A stretch of 64,000 nt of DNA from Rhodobium gokarnense (GCF_025961475.1 NZ_JAOQNS010000010.1:62001-126000); one strand, 5' to 3'; positions 34,856-43,430 are shown, counted from the first letter of the stretch. Notes: generated by a model from the letters alone, not told the origin. Program-made: numbers and translations.

Positions 34856-36415
34856 CTACTGCGGCTTGGCGACCTTTTGCAGCATCAGGAAGAAGGACGG
34901 CTGCAGCTTGAAATTCTCGACGCTCGCCTTCGTGACTGCGTTCTGCTTCCAGTTGGCGACGAAGACCCAGGGGGCGTCCTCGCGGACGATCTCCTGCATC
35001 TCCTTATAGAGGTCCGCGCGCGCGTCCTGGTCGGTGGCGCTGCGCGCCTTTTCCAGGAGTTCGTCGACCTTGGGGTTGGAGTAGTAGCCGGAGTTGAAGC
35101 CGCCCTTGTCGGGCCAGGCCCCGGTGCGCAAGGCGAGGAACGGCAGGGTGTCCGGGTCGTTCGTCATCCAGGCCATTTCGGCGAGGTCCGCCTTTCCTTC
35201 CAGGCCCGGATTGACCTTGCCGAGGAAGGTGTTCCACTCGTAGGTCTCGATTTTCACGTCCATGCCGACGGCTTCCAGATCGGCCTGAATGGCGGTGCCC
35301 ATGGCGACCGGATCGAGCATGCCGGAGCCGCCTTCGGTAACGTAGAAGGTGACCGGGCTGCCGTCATAGCCGGCCTCGTCGAGCATGGCCTTGGCCTTTT
35401 CCGGATCATAGGGGTAGGGCGATAGGCCGTCATTGTAGGCCCAGGCGAAGGCCGGCGGCGTCGGGCCGGCGGCGACTTCGGCGGTGCCCTGGAGGATGTT
35501 GTCGACGAGGGCCTTTTTGTTGATGGCGTAGTTCGCCGCCTGGCGGATTTCCTTCTTGGCGAAGGGGCCTTCCTTGGCGTTGAGGATCAGGAACCAGAGA
35601 TGGGGGCCGGCCTGCTCATGGACGGCGAAGGCGGCATCGCTGCGGAACTGCTGCAGGCTGTCCGGCGGCACTTCCACCATGATGTCGAGCCCGCCGGAAA
35701 GCATTTCGGCGATGCGGGTGTTGGCGTCGGTGATCGGCCGGTAGATGACGGCCTCCAGCGACGGCGCGCCGTCCCAGTAGTCCTCGTTGCGGGTGACGAC
35801 GACCTTGGCGTTGGCGTCCCACTCGGCGAATTTGTAGGCGCCGGTGCCGGTCGGATGGCGGCCGAAATCCTTGCCGTACTGCTTCACCGCCTCGGGCGAG
35901 ACGATGAGGCCGGTCGGATAGGCAAGGTTGGAGAGGAACGGGGCGTAGGGCTCCTTCAGCTTGAACTCCACCGTGAGGTCGTCGGCGGCCGTGACCGTGT
36001 CGACCGCGGAAAAGAAGAAGGCGAGCGGGAACGGGCCGGTGTCGTGGAACGGGTGGTCCTCGTTCAGCATGCGCTCGAAATTGAACTTCACGGCTTCCGC
36101 GTCGAGGGGCGTGCCGTCATGGAAGGTGACGCCGTCGCGTAAGCTGAAGGTGTAGACCGTGCCGTCGTCGGAGATTGTCCAGCTCTCGGCCAGCGCGGGT
36201 TCGACCTCAAGCGTGCCGTCCTTGTAGCGGACCAGACCGTCATAGACGTTCATCAGGATGCGGAAGTCGTTGACCGCCGTCACCGCGTGCGGGTCGAGGG
36301 ATTTCGGCTCGGCAATCTGGCCGACGATCAAAACGTTCGGGGGCGTCTGGGCGAGGGACGGCGAAGCGAATGCCAGCGCGGCAATGGTCATCGCGGCAGC
36401 CAGAAGGGTCTTCAT
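34856..36415 (-). CDS. Periplasmic dipeptide-type binding protein (DppA/SBP_bac_5)
   Basis: A 519-residue solute receptor, the normal length for SBP_bac_5. A Sec signal (KTLLAAAMTIAALAFASPSL) is expected to be cleaved after SLA, leaving QTPPNVLIVGQIAEP. Family hallmarks are PKSLDPHAVTAVNDFRILMNVYDGL, ALAESWTISDDGTVYTFSLR, the FHDGTPLDAEAVKFNFERM block and HPTGTGAYKF. It leads the operon and has AAGGAGA nine bases before the ATG. Ligands of this class include peptides, glutathione, opines and hydantoin-like compounds. The divergent carbamoylase suggests an N-carbamoyl or related amide, which is inference. Confidence 0.9.
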   Translation of the reverse strand: MKTLLAAAMTIAALAFASPSLAQTPPNVLIVGQIAEPKSLDPHAVTAVNDFRILMNVYDGLVRYKDGTLEVEPALAESWTISDDGTVYTFSLRDGVTFHDGTPLDAEAVKFNFERMLNEDHPFHDTGPFPLAFFFSAVDTVTAADDLTVEFKLKEPYAPFLSNLAYPTGLIVSPEAVKQYGKDFGRHPTGTGAYKFAEWDANAKVVVTRNEDYWDGAPSLEAVIYRPITDANTRIAEMLSGGLDIMVEVPPDSLQQFRSDAAFAVHEQAGPHLWFLILNAKEGPFAKKEIRQAANYAINKKALVDNILQGTAEVAAGPTPPAFAWAYNDGLSPYPYDPEKAKAMLDEAGYDGSPVTFYVTEGGSGMLDPVAMGTAIQADLEAVGMDVKIETYEWNTFLGKVNPGLEGKADLAEMAWMTNDPDTLPFLALRTGAWPDKGGFNSGYYSNPKVDELLEKARSATDQDARADLYKEMQEIVREDAPWVFVANWKQNAVTKASVENFKLQPSFFLMLQKVAKPQ

Positions 36416-36468
36416 GGCGATCTCCTTCGTTTCGGACCGGAGTCAATTAATCCTGAAAATTAAAATAT

Positions 36469-36500
36469 GCGCAACAATTTATTATGATAAATTTTTGTGC
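36469..36500. promoter_or_regulatory. Long palindrome in the dipeptide-ABC/carbamoylase divergent promoter
   Basis: Two 14-base arms match at 12 of 14 positions around a TATG centre (36483-36486). The inner seven (AATTTAT / ATAAATT) are perfect, and GCGCAAC faces TTTGTGC outside. The surrounding 90 bases are very AT-rich in an otherwise GC-rich region. It lies 53 bases from the binding-protein start and 49 from the carbamoylase start. The GntR protein of the operon is the likely ligand. Confidence 0.6.
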
Positions 36501-36549
36501 AATCCTGATGCTCCCAAACAGCCGTCCTTGAGAGAACGCCCGGCGCGCC

Positions 36550-37791
36550 ATGCCCACACCGCTTCCCGCCATCGATATGGATCGCCTCCGCCGGCTTCTG
36601 GACGGCGTCAACGCCTTCGGCGCCAACGCGGCGACCGGCGGCCACAATCGCATCGGCTATTCCGATGCCGATATGGCGGCGCGGGAGTGGTTAGCCGGCG
36701 AAATGATGGCTGATGGGCTCGCCGTCAGCCGCGATGCCGTCGCCAATCTCTTCGGCCGCTTCGGTCCGGCTGAGGGACCATGCGTGATGGTCGGCTCGCA
36801 CCTCGACACGGTGCCGGAGGGTGGGGCTTTCGACGGATCGCTCGGGGTCAGCGTCGCGCTGGAATGCGTGCGGGCGATGAAGGATGCCGGGATCGACCCC
36901 AAGACGGCGGTTACGGTCGTCGCCACCGCCGAGGAGGAAGGCCGGTTCGGCGGCATGCTGGGCTCGCAGACGATTGCCGGAAGGGTGACGCGCGACTGGA
37001 TCGACAGGGCGTCGGATGCCGATGGCATTCGTCTCGTCGATGCGATGTCGGCACAGGGGCTCGATGCGTATGGGGCCCTCGATGCGGCGTGGCCGCCGGG
37101 CGCGATCAAGGCATTCCTGGAGCTTCATATCGAGCAGGGGCCGATCCTTGAGCGGGTCGACATCCCGCTCGGGATCGTCACCGCCATTTCCGGCGTCTGC
37201 TTCTTGCAGGTGCGGTTCGACGGTGTCGCCAACCATTCCGGCACGACGCCGATGGACATGCGCGCCGACGCATTCGCCGGCCTTGCCTCCGTTGCTGCCG
37301 GCATCCCGGCCCTCATCGGGCGTTTCGGGACGGAGGAAAGCCGCGTCACCATCGGCAAGGTCGATGTGCAGCCGAATTTCGCCCACACGATTCCGGGCGT
37401 TGCCGAGTTCTCGGTCATCATCCGCGATACGTCGGAAGAGGTTATGCGGGCCTTGCGCGAAGGCATCGTCCGCGACATCGAGATTGCCGCGAAGGCGCAC
37501 GGGTTGGCGCATACGATGGCGGAGAAAAGCTGGCTGTCGCCGGTCGCGCTCGATGGAGGCCTGCAAGAGATACTGATGGGCGAGGCTCACACGCTCGGCA
37601 TCGAGGCCCTCTCCATGCCGTCCGGCGCCGGTCACGACGCCCAGACCATGCAGTCGCTCTGCCCCTCCGGGCTGATCTTCATCCCGAGCCGCGGCGGCAT
37701 CAGCCATGCGCCTTCCGAATGGAGCGACCGGGCCGACATCGAAAAGGGCGCCCAGCTTCTGCTGAACGCCCTCTTGCGCCTTGCCGGCTAA
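36550..37791 (+). CDS. M20-family N-carbamoyl-L-amino-acid hydrolase / allantoate amidohydrolase type
   Basis: A 413-residue binuclear metallohydrolase that removes a carbamoyl or ureido group. The metal ligands can all be placed: His in GSHLDTVPEGG, bridging Asp in AFDGSLGV, Glu in ATAEEEGRFGG, His in LELHIEQGPILE and the late His in PSGAGHDAQTM. The dimerisation (lid) domain lies between about residues 210 and 320, with the NHSGTTPMDMRADAFAG substrate-contact region. SRGGISHAPSEW near the end is a family signature. It is cytoplasmic. It is divergent from the dipeptide-ABC operon and shares its operator region, which suggests import then decarbamoylation. Carbamoylase, beta-ureidopropionase and allantoate hydrolase cannot be told apart here. 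Confidence 0.88.
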   Translation: MPTPLPAIDMDRLRRLLDGVNAFGANAATGGHNRIGYSDADMAAREWLAGEMMADGLAVSRDAVANLFGRFGPAEGPCVMVGSHLDTVPEGGAFDGSLGVSVALECVRAMKDAGIDPKTAVTVVATAEEEGRFGGMLGSQTIAGRVTRDWIDRASDADGIRLVDAMSAQGLDAYGALDAAWPPGAIKAFLELHIEQGPILERVDIPLGIVTAISGVCFLQVRFDGVANHSGTTPMDMRADAFAGLASVAAGIPALIGRFGTEESRVTIGKVDVQPNFAHTIPGVAEFSVIIRDTSEEVMRALREGIVRDIEIAAKAHGLAHTMAEKSWLSPVALDGGLQEILMGEAHTLGIEALSMPSGAGHDAQTMQSLCPSGLIFIPSRGGISHAPSEWSDRADIEKGAQLLLNALLRLAG

Positions 37792-37808
37792 TGGATGCTG
37801 GAGGACTT

Positions 37809-37911
37809 AGAGCGTTTCACGCGATTAGGAAATCGCCCGAAACGCTCTAACTTTTTGTTTTGACGCGTATTCTCATCCGAAAACCGGTTCCCACTTTTCG
37901 GGAATACGCTC
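37809..37911 (+). repeat. Composite palindromic repeat, copy 2
   Basis: A compound hairpin (AGAGCGTTTC at 37809-37818 with GAAACGCTCT at 37839-37848, enclosing GCGATT-AGGA-AATCGC) is followed by AACTTTTTGTTTTGACGCG. A second pair follows, GCGTATTC (37865-37872) with GAATACGC (37902-37909), enclosing an AAAACCGGTTCCCAC segment. It is the best-formed of three copies (others at 11617-11722 and 63302-63420). The stem plus T-rich stretch sits between converging genes and could work as a two-way terminator. Elements of this style are common between genes in Hyphomicrobiales. Confidence 0.75.
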
Positions 37912-37933
37912 CAGCCGACCCGACGATTTCGTG

Positions 37934-38773
37934 TCAGGCGCGGACCGTCTGTTCCTGGGTCCCGAGGCCCTTGATGCCGAGGCTCATGCGGTCGCCCGCC
38001 TTCAGGAAGGTCTGCGGCTTCATGCCGAGGCCGACGCCGGGGGGCGTGCCGGTGGTGATGACGTCGCCCGGCCGAAGGATCATGAACTGCGAGATGTAGT
38101 GGACGAGGAAGGCGCAGCCGAAGATCATGGTTGACGTATTGCCCGTTTGCCGCCGCTCGCCGTTGACGTCGAGCCACATGTCGAGGTCCTGAAGGTCCTC
38201 GATCTCGTCGAGGGTGACGAGCCAGGGGCCGAGCGGGCCGAAGGTCGGGCAGCCCTTGCCTTTGGTCCAGGTGCCGCCGCGCTCGTTCTGGAAGGCGCGC
38301 TCCGAGACGTCGTTGCAGAGGCAGGCGCCGGCGAGGTAGGACAGGGCGTCCTCCTCGCTCACATAGCTGCAGGTCTCGCCGATGACGAGCGCCAGTTCGA
38401 CCTCCCAGTCGAGCTTGGTGGAGCCGCGCGGGATGACGACGTCGTCGTTCGGACCGATGACGCAGGAGGGCGCCTTGTTGAAAAGGATCGGCTCGGCCGG
38501 GATTGCGGCGCCGGTCTCGGCCGCATGGTCGGAGTAGTTGAGGCCGACGGCGACGAAATTGCCGACATTGGCAACGCACGGCCCGAGCCGCGTGCCCTCG
38601 GGCACGAGCGGCAAGCCGGCGACGTCGACGCCCTTGAGGCGCTCCAGCGCGTCGCGGCCGAGGGAGGCGCCGCCGAAATCGTCGAGCGTGCCAGATAGGT
38701 CGCGCACCCGGCCGTCTTTGTCGAGAATGCCGGGCTTTTCCTTACCCGGCGCACCATAGCGGACCAACCGCAT
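37934..38773 (-). CDS. Fumarylacetoacetate-hydrolase-family protein
   Basis: A 279-residue FAH-fold enzyme, a group that cleaves C-C bonds in beta-diketo acids or acts as acylpyruvase or decarboxylase. Metal ligands are in DWEVELALVIG (the usual E-x-E pair) and the following CNDVSERAFQ (Asp). Also typical are KAPSCVIGPNDDVVIP and the C-terminal LRPGDVITTGTPPGVG. The N-terminal MRLVRYGAPGKEKPG matches relatives annotated as 2,4-diketo-3-deoxy-L-fuconate or -rhamnonate hydrolases. It is last in the leftward TRAP operon behind a lactonase-type hydrolase, which fits sugar-acid or aromatic-lactone breakdown. The sugar dehydrogenase and dehydratase of a complete pathway are not in this operon. Confidence 0.85.
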   Translation of the reverse strand: MRLVRYGAPGKEKPGILDKDGRVRDLSGTLDDFGGASLGRDALERLKGVDVAGLPLVPEGTRLGPCVANVGNFVAVGLNYSDHAAETGAAIPAEPILFNKAPSCVIGPNDDVVIPRGSTKLDWEVELALVIGETCSYVSEEDALSYLAGACLCNDVSERAFQNERGGTWTKGKGCPTFGPLGPWLVTLDEIEDLQDLDMWLDVNGERRQTGNTSTMIFGCAFLVHYISQFMILRPGDVITTGTPPGVGLGMKPQTFLKAGDRMSLGIKGLGTQEQTVRA

Positions 38774-38851
38774 GCTGATGTCCTTTCTAATGTCGTAGTC
38801 GTGTGTCTTGGGAGGGTCGTGGAGTGAAGCGTCCGGGAGCGATGCGCGGGA

Positions 38852-39751
38852 TCAGCCCGCGCTATCGAGCCCGTAAAGCGTCACCGCATTGTCGTGGAGG
38901 ATCGCCCGGGCGCTTGCTTCGGGCAGCCCGGCAACGGCCGCTCTCGCGGCGTCGGCGAGGGAGGCGTAGTCAGTCCAGAGCTTTTCGATCGGAAAGTTGG
39001 AGCCCCAGACGCAGCGCTCCGCACCGAAGATCTCGACCGTGTCGGCGAAGATCTTGGCGATATGCTCGGGGTCGTTCTCATGGACGAAGGTGCCGAGGCC
39101 GGAGAGCTTGGTGTGGACGTTGGCGTGCTCGGCGAGCCGCTTCATGCCCTCGCGCCAGTCCGCGCGGCCCTTGTCGGAGGTGTCCTCCAGCATGCCGGCA
39201 TGTTCCAGCACGAAGGTGATGTCCGGGAAGGCTTTGACGAGGTCCGCCGCATCCGCCATCTGCGGGGCAAAGACCTGCAGCTCGAACAGCCAGCCGAACT
39301 CTTGAAGGTGCGCCAGGTTCGCCCGGAAGGTCTCGGAGGCCATGTCGTTGGGGCCGCTCGCAAAGCGGTATTGCGGGTTCTCGTGCCAGTGGAGCTGCTG
39401 GCGCACGCCGCGCATCAGGGGCGAGCGGGCGTGCTGCTGCAGGGTCTCAAGGGCCGTGTCGGCGAAGAAGTCGACGAAGCCGACGATGCCGTGCGGCCAG
39501 CCGGTCTCATCTGCGATCGACTGGACCCACTCGACCTCCTCGACGGCGCGGTCCTTGGCCCAGTTGGTCTGCACATAGACCGACTTGACGACGTTGGAGC
39601 CTTTGATGTCGTCGAGATATTCCGCCATCGGGTAGTCGCGCTTGATGGGGTCGTATTCGCCGAAGATGCGCGGCACGGGCGGGCCCTGGAGCCAGGGCTG
39701 GTCCGCCAGCCGCCAGACGTGGTGATGGGCATCGACTATGGGGAGGGTCAC
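38852..39751 (-). CDS. Amidohydrolase-2-family lactonase (L-fuconolactonase-like)
   Basis: A 299-residue TIM-barrel hydrolase of the amidohydrolase-2 group, which includes L-fuconolactonase, LigI and 4-sulfomuconolactone hydrolase. It begins with the metal motif VDAHHHVWRL. Other conserved points are WPHGIVGFVDFF, GVRQQLHWHENPQ, a strand ending FVLEHAGML (His) and the late aspartate-region strand CVWGSNFPIEKLW. In the last, the expected Asp of 'GSDWP' is Asn-Phe-Pro, as in some lactonases with little metal dependence. Start is GTG 39751 with AGAGG upstream. It lies between the TRAP permease and the FAH enzyme, so ring-opening of an imported or derived lactone is a fair inference. Confidence 0.85.
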   Translation of the reverse strand: MTLPIVDAHHHVWRLADQPWLQGPPVPRIFGEYDPIKRDYPMAEYLDDIKGSNVVKSVYVQTNWAKDRAVEEVEWVQSIADETGWPHGIVGFVDFFADTALETLQQHARSPLMRGVRQQLHWHENPQYRFASGPNDMASETFRANLAHLQEFGWLFELQVFAPQMADAADLVKAFPDITFVLEHAGMLEDTSDKGRADWREGMKRLAEHANVHTKLSGLGTFVHENDPEHIAKIFADTVEIFGAERCVWGSNFPIEKLWTDYASLADAARAAVAGLPEASARAILHDNAVTLYGLDSAG

Positions 39752-39761
39752 CGGTCAACCT

Positions 39762-41027
39762 CTAGATTAGAATGAGCGACAGGGTCGGGAACAGCATGAC
39801 GACCACGAGCACGGCGAACAGGGCCAGCACGAAGGGCGTCGAGCCGACGACGACCTCCTGCATGGTGGTGCCGGAAATGCCCGCGATCACGAACAGGTTG
39901 AGCCCGATCGGCGGGGTGATCGCCGCGATCTCGATGTTGAGGACGAGAACGATGGCGAAGTGGATCGGGTTGATGCCGAGGCTGACGACGCTCGGCAGGA
40001 GGAGCGGTGCGACGACCGTCAGCAGCGTGAAGCCGTCGAGGAAGCAGCCGAGCACGATCAGGATGATGCTGGTGATGGCCAGGAACGCAAGCGGCGAAAG
40101 GTCCAGCACCTCGATGGCATGGACGATCGACTGCGGGATGCCGGCGAGCGTTGCCAGGAAGCCGACGAAGAGGGCGCCGGAGAGGATGAACAGCACCGAC
40201 GAGGTGCCGCGGGCGCTTTCCACGAAGATGCGCGGCAGGTCGGAGACCTTGATGCTGCGATACACCAGCATGCCGACGACGAGGCCGTAGACAACCGATG
40301 CGGCCGCCGCCTCGGTCGGCGTGAAGACGCCGGAATAGATGCCGCCGAGGACGACCACCGGCATGACGAGGGCGGGGGCGGCCTTCACAAAGCTCTTGCG
40401 CACGCGCTCGAAGGAAAAGGCCTCTGAACTGAGGCCGTAGCGCTTGCGGATGGCGATGGCGAAGCCGACGAGCGAGATGACGCTGGCGGCGAAGATGCCG
40501 GGCACGACGCCGGCGATGAACAGGTCGCGGACCGACTGCTGGGCCATTTCGCCATAGATGACGAGGGTGACGCTCGGCGGGATCAACAGGCCGAGGGTGC
40601 CGCCGGCGGCCATCAGGCCGGCGGTGTAGCGGCGCGGATAGCCGAGGGTCTCCATCACCGGGATCATGACCCGGCCGAGCGCCGCGGCGGAGGCGACCGA
40701 CGATCCGGTCATGGCGCCGAAGACGGCGGCCGAGCCGCTGGCGCCGACCGAGGCGCCGCCCGGAATGCCGCCGACGAGGCTCTGCATGAAGTCGAACAGA
40801 TACCGGGCGAATCCCGAGTGCAGCATGATGTTGCCGGCGAGGATGAAGAACGGGATGGCCAAGAGGATGAAGCTGTCGAGCCCGGAATAGATCGACTGGG
40901 CAATCTGGGTGAAGGACGTGACGCCGAACAGGACGACGGTGATCAGGCCGGTCAGCCACAGGGCGAAGGCGACGGGCATGCCGATGGCCAGAAAGCCGAG
41001 GACGAGGATGATGAGGGTTGCGGCCAC
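39762..41027 (-). CDS. TRAP transporter large permease (DctM-like)
   Basis: A 421-residue DctM protein with about twelve hydrophobic segments, beginning VAATLIILVLGFLAIGMPVAF and including IPFFILAGNIMLHSG, GSSVASAAALGRVMIPVM, GTLGLLIPPSVTLVIYGE and GCFLDGFTLLTVVAPLLLP. These are standard for the Na+-driven transport subunit. GTG 41027 was chosen: it follows the DctQ stop by five bases and matches the family N-terminus. An upstream reading in the same frame is antisense-like sequence within dctQ. It works with the small DctQ subunit and the DctP receptor to import an organic acid. Confidence 0.9.
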   Translation of the reverse strand: MAATLIILVLGFLAIGMPVAFALWLTGLITVVLFGVTSFTQIAQSIYSGLDSFILLAIPFFILAGNIMLHSGFARYLFDFMQSLVGGIPGGASVGASGSAAVFGAMTGSSVASAAALGRVMIPVMETLGYPRRYTAGLMAAGGTLGLLIPPSVTLVIYGEMAQQSVRDLFIAGVVPGIFAASVISLVGFAIAIRKRYGLSSEAFSFERVRKSFVKAAPALVMPVVVLGGIYSGVFTPTEAAAASVVYGLVVGMLVYRSIKVSDLPRIFVESARGTSSVLFILSGALFVGFLATLAGIPQSIVHAIEVLDLSPLAFLAITSIILIVLGCFLDGFTLLTVVAPLLLPSVVSLGINPIHFAIVLVLNIEIAAITPPIGLNLFVIAGISGTTMQEVVVGSTPFVLALFAVLVVVMLFPTLSLILI

Positions 41028-41032
41028 CGGGA

Positions 41033-41536
41033 TCAGACCTCGACGCTTGGCGCGGGCTCGCTCGGGCCGATGCCGGCAATGCGCAGAACGAGACGGATGC
41101 TGATCATCCCGAAGGCGATGGGGACGACGAGCTGCGAGACCCAGACCGGGAAGGGCAGGTTGGAATGGGCGAAGGAAATGCCGAAGCGGATGGATTCCGC
41201 GACATATTCGATGCCGAGCCAGGTCGCCGTCACGGCAAAGACGAGGCACAGCACGTCGACGACCTTGACCAGCACCTTCTGGGTCTTTTCGCCGAGCGCT
41301 GAGACGATCAGCTCCACCTTGATGTTGGAGCCGTCGCGGGTGACGCCGATGACGCCGATATAGACCATGGTCACCAGCAGGACGCGCGAGAGTTCGTCGG
41401 TCCACAGGTTGGAGTGGCCGAACAGCCCGCGCAGGACCATTTCGTAGGTGATGACGAAGAGCACGGCGGCAAGGAGGACGCCGGCAAGGGCGTCCTCCAG
41501 GCGTGCCAGGATGCGCTCGAAGCGATGCAGCATCAT
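41033..41536 (-). CDS. TRAP transporter small permease (DctQ-like)
   Basis: A 167-residue subunit with four membrane helices: EDALAGVLLAAVLFVITYEMV, LLVTMVYIGVIGVTRDG, VKVVDVLCLVFAVTATWLG and WVSQLVVPIAFGMISIRLVL. The conserved motif WTDELSRVLLV between helices 1 and 2 is clear, as is RDGSNIKVELI. It overlaps the DctP stop by four bases (ATGA), and DctM follows five bases after its end, so the three are translated as a unit. Confidence 0.9.
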   Translation of the reverse strand: MMLHRFERILARLEDALAGVLLAAVLFVITYEMVLRGLFGHSNLWTDELSRVLLVTMVYIGVIGVTRDGSNIKVELIVSALGEKTQKVLVKVVDVLCLVFAVTATWLGIEYVAESIRFGISFAHSNLPFPVWVSQLVVPIAFGMISIRLVLRIAGIGPSEPAPSVEV

Positions 41537-42519
41537 TCCTCGCGGTAGGTCAGCACGCGGTCAATCAAGTCCTCGCCGATCTGACCCTTGAACTGGTCCC
41601 AGACCGGCTGGGTGGCGGCGATCCACTTCTCGATGTCTTCCGGCGTCTGGACGTGGACGTTGACGCCGGCGGCCTGCATGTCCGCGATGGCTTTTTCGGA
41701 GTTGGCGGCGGCGATCGGCCGGTATTTGACGGCGACGTCGGTTGCCGCTTTCTGGATGATGTCGCGCAGTTCCGGATCGAGGCCGTTCCACCATTCCGCG
41801 TTCACCGTCCACGGGTAGTAGGCGATGTAATAGGGCGCGTAGGTGACGTTCTTGATGGTCTCGTTCCACTTGTAGATCATGTAGTTGTCGGTCGGAACGT
41901 TGAGACCGTCGATGAGGCCCTGCTGGATCGCCGGCGAGACCTCGGCGAAGTTGAGCGACACCGGCGTGGCGCCGAGAAGCTCGAGCATGGCGAGGTTGAC
42001 CTTGCCGAGGCCGCGGAACTTCAGGCCCTTGAAGTCGGTCGGCTCGATGATCGCGGTATCGCGGGCGCCCGGCACCAGATAGTCGAAGGGCAGCACCGTG
42101 ATCAGCTTGGCGCCCTTTTCCTCGACCTCGCTGTAGGCGACCTGGAAGAAGCCGTCGTCGACCGCGCGGTAGAAGGATTCCTTGGTCGGGAACACGTAAG
42201 GCAGCTCGAAGACGGCCGTCTTCGGCGACAGGGCGCTCCAGTAGGCCTGGATCAGCGTCGTCATCTCCGCATCGCCGCGCAGCACCGCCTGCACCAGGTC
42301 GAGGCCCTTGTAGAGGCTGCCATTGGGAAACAGCTTGACCTCGATGCGGCCGTTGGAGCGTTCTTCGACGAGCTGCTTGAACTCGGCGTTCGCCTTGCCC
42401 GGCGTGATTTCCAGCGAGTACTCGATGGGGAAGCGAATTGTCACTTCCGCGGCGTGTGCCGTAAAACTGATCGCGGATGCGGCAACCAGCGCGAGCACGC
42501 CAATAATGGGTTTGAACAC
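41533..42519 (-). CDS. TRAP transporter periplasmic receptor (DctP-like)
   Basis: A 328-residue solute receptor. The signal peptide (IIGVLALVAASAISFTAHA) precedes mature AEVTIRFPIEYS. DctP landmarks are GRIEVKLFPNGSLYKGLDLVQAV (read in parts), the FELPYVFPTKESFYRAV segment and KGLKFRGLGKVNLAMLELLGATPVSLNFAEV, which contains the conserved carboxylate-binding arginine region (usually 'GLKIRVP', here GLKFRGL). The shift from RVP to RGL may reflect a different ligand. It leads the operon opposite a GntR regulator. Confidence 0.9.
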   Translation of the reverse strand: MFKPIIGVLALVAASAISFTAHAAEVTIRFPIEYSLEITPGKANAEFKQLVEERSNGRIEVKLFPNGSLYKGLDLVQAVLRGDAEMTTLIQAYWSALSPKTAVFELPYVFPTKESFYRAVDDGFFQVAYSEVEEKGAKLITVLPFDYLVPGARDTAIIEPTDFKGLKFRGLGKVNLAMLELLGATPVSLNFAEVSPAIQQGLIDGLNVPTDNYMIYKWNETIKNVTYAPYYIAYYPWTVNAEWWNGLDPELRDIIQKAATDVAVKYRPIAAANSEKAIADMQAAGVNVHVQTPEDIEKWIAATQPVWDQFKGQIGEDLIDRVLTYREE

Positions 42520-42670
42520 GGCTTCTTTCTCCCTTCTTGCAAAATTCTTCTATTGCCTTGGACGCACCGTCCGGCGCCGCGGGAATTCCTGTGCCCAGGT
42601 CCGCACGCCCGGAAGGGCCGTCACTTGGCCGCTGCCGGTTGGCGGAAATCGGGGCTGCCGGAGACATTTT

Positions 42671-42706
42671 CCTTTTCAATCCCGACGCCAGGCACTATTG
42701 AAAAGG
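42671..42706. promoter_or_regulatory. Perfect 10-bp inverted repeat upstream of GntR/TRAP
   Basis: CCTTTTCAAT (42671-42680) and ATTGAAAAGG (42697-42706) are perfect inverted arms 16 bases apart, in the 237-base gap between the TRAP receptor (start 42519) and the GntR gene (42757). It could be an operator bound by a dimer with widely spaced half-sites or by two dimers. Confidence 0.5.
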
Positions 42707-42730
42707 AGCATGATTTTCAAAGAAGGTCAA

Positions 42731-42744
42731 GATTTTCGAAAATC
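42731..42744. promoter_or_regulatory. 14-bp perfect palindrome just before the GntR gene
   Basis: GATTTTCGAAAATC is a perfect 14-bp palindrome that ends 12 bases before the GntR ATG. GATTTTCAAAG at 42712-42722 is a related half-site. Its position at the start of the gene suits autorepression. Confidence 0.5.
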
Positions 42745-42756
42745 GGTGACGAGAGC

Positions 42757-43416
42757 ATGACAGGCAGTCGAAGCGAAACGGCGTGGCGGATCCTGCAATC
42801 CGCCATCATCAACGGCGAGTTCCCGCCCGGGGCGCAGCTCCGGTTCCAGGAGCTGCAGGAATTCTGCGGCATGAGCGTTTCGCCGGTGCGCGAGGCGCTG
42901 ACGCGGCTGGTCGCGGCCGGCCTCGTCGAGGTCGAGCACAATCGCGGCTACCGGGTGACCAAGCTCGTCGTCTCGGAGCTCGACGATCTGGTGCGCACGC
43001 GCAGCCGAGTGGAGGGCTGGGCGCTGGAAGAATCCATCCGGCTCGGCGACGAGCACTGGGAGGCGGCGCTGATCTCCAGCCTGCACCTGCTGGAGCACCT
43101 GCCGCGGCGGCGCGAGAACGGCGCCAATCTGCACGACGAACGCTGGGAGGCGCGGCACGCGGAGTTCCACGACAATCTGGTGTCGGCATGCGGCTCGCCG
43201 ATCCTTCTGGAATTCTGCCGCACGCTCTACAGCCGCGCGGATCGCTATCGGCGGTTTTCGCTGTCGATGGAGACGGGCTCGCGCGATGTGGCGGCCGAGC
43301 ACCGGGCGATCCTCGACGCCGCCCTTGCGCGCGATGCCGACAAGGCAAAGGACCTGCTCGCCGCCCATTACGAGGCGACGGCGTCCTTCATTCGCGATCA
43401 TTTGTCGGAGGAATAG
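42757..43416 (+). CDS. GntR-family regulator (FCD type)
   Basis: A 219-residue regulator. The winged helix lies at about residues 5-70, with AWRILQSAIINGEFPPGAQL, then MSVSPVREALTRLVAAGLVE and the wing HNRGYRVTKL. The FCD effector domain carries RHAEFHDNLVSACGSP and EHRAILDAALARD, with His residues at the usual metal positions. ATG 42757 follows GAGAG closely. Longer readings run through the intergenic palindromes and into antisense sequence. It is divergent from the TRAP/lactonase/FAH operon, which it presumably controls in response to a carboxylic acid. It converges on the acyl-CoA synthetase gene, 14 bases apart. Confidence 0.88.
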   Translation: MTGSRSETAWRILQSAIINGEFPPGAQLRFQELQEFCGMSVSPVREALTRLVAAGLVEVEHNRGYRVTKLVVSELDDLVRTRSRVEGWALEESIRLGDEHWEAALISSLHLLEHLPRRRENGANLHDERWEARHAEFHDNLVSACGSPILLEFCRTLYSRADRYRRFSLSMETGSRDVAAEHRAILDAALARDADKAKDLLAAHYEATASFIRDHLSEE

Positions 43417-43430
43417 CCGGCCTTAGCCGC

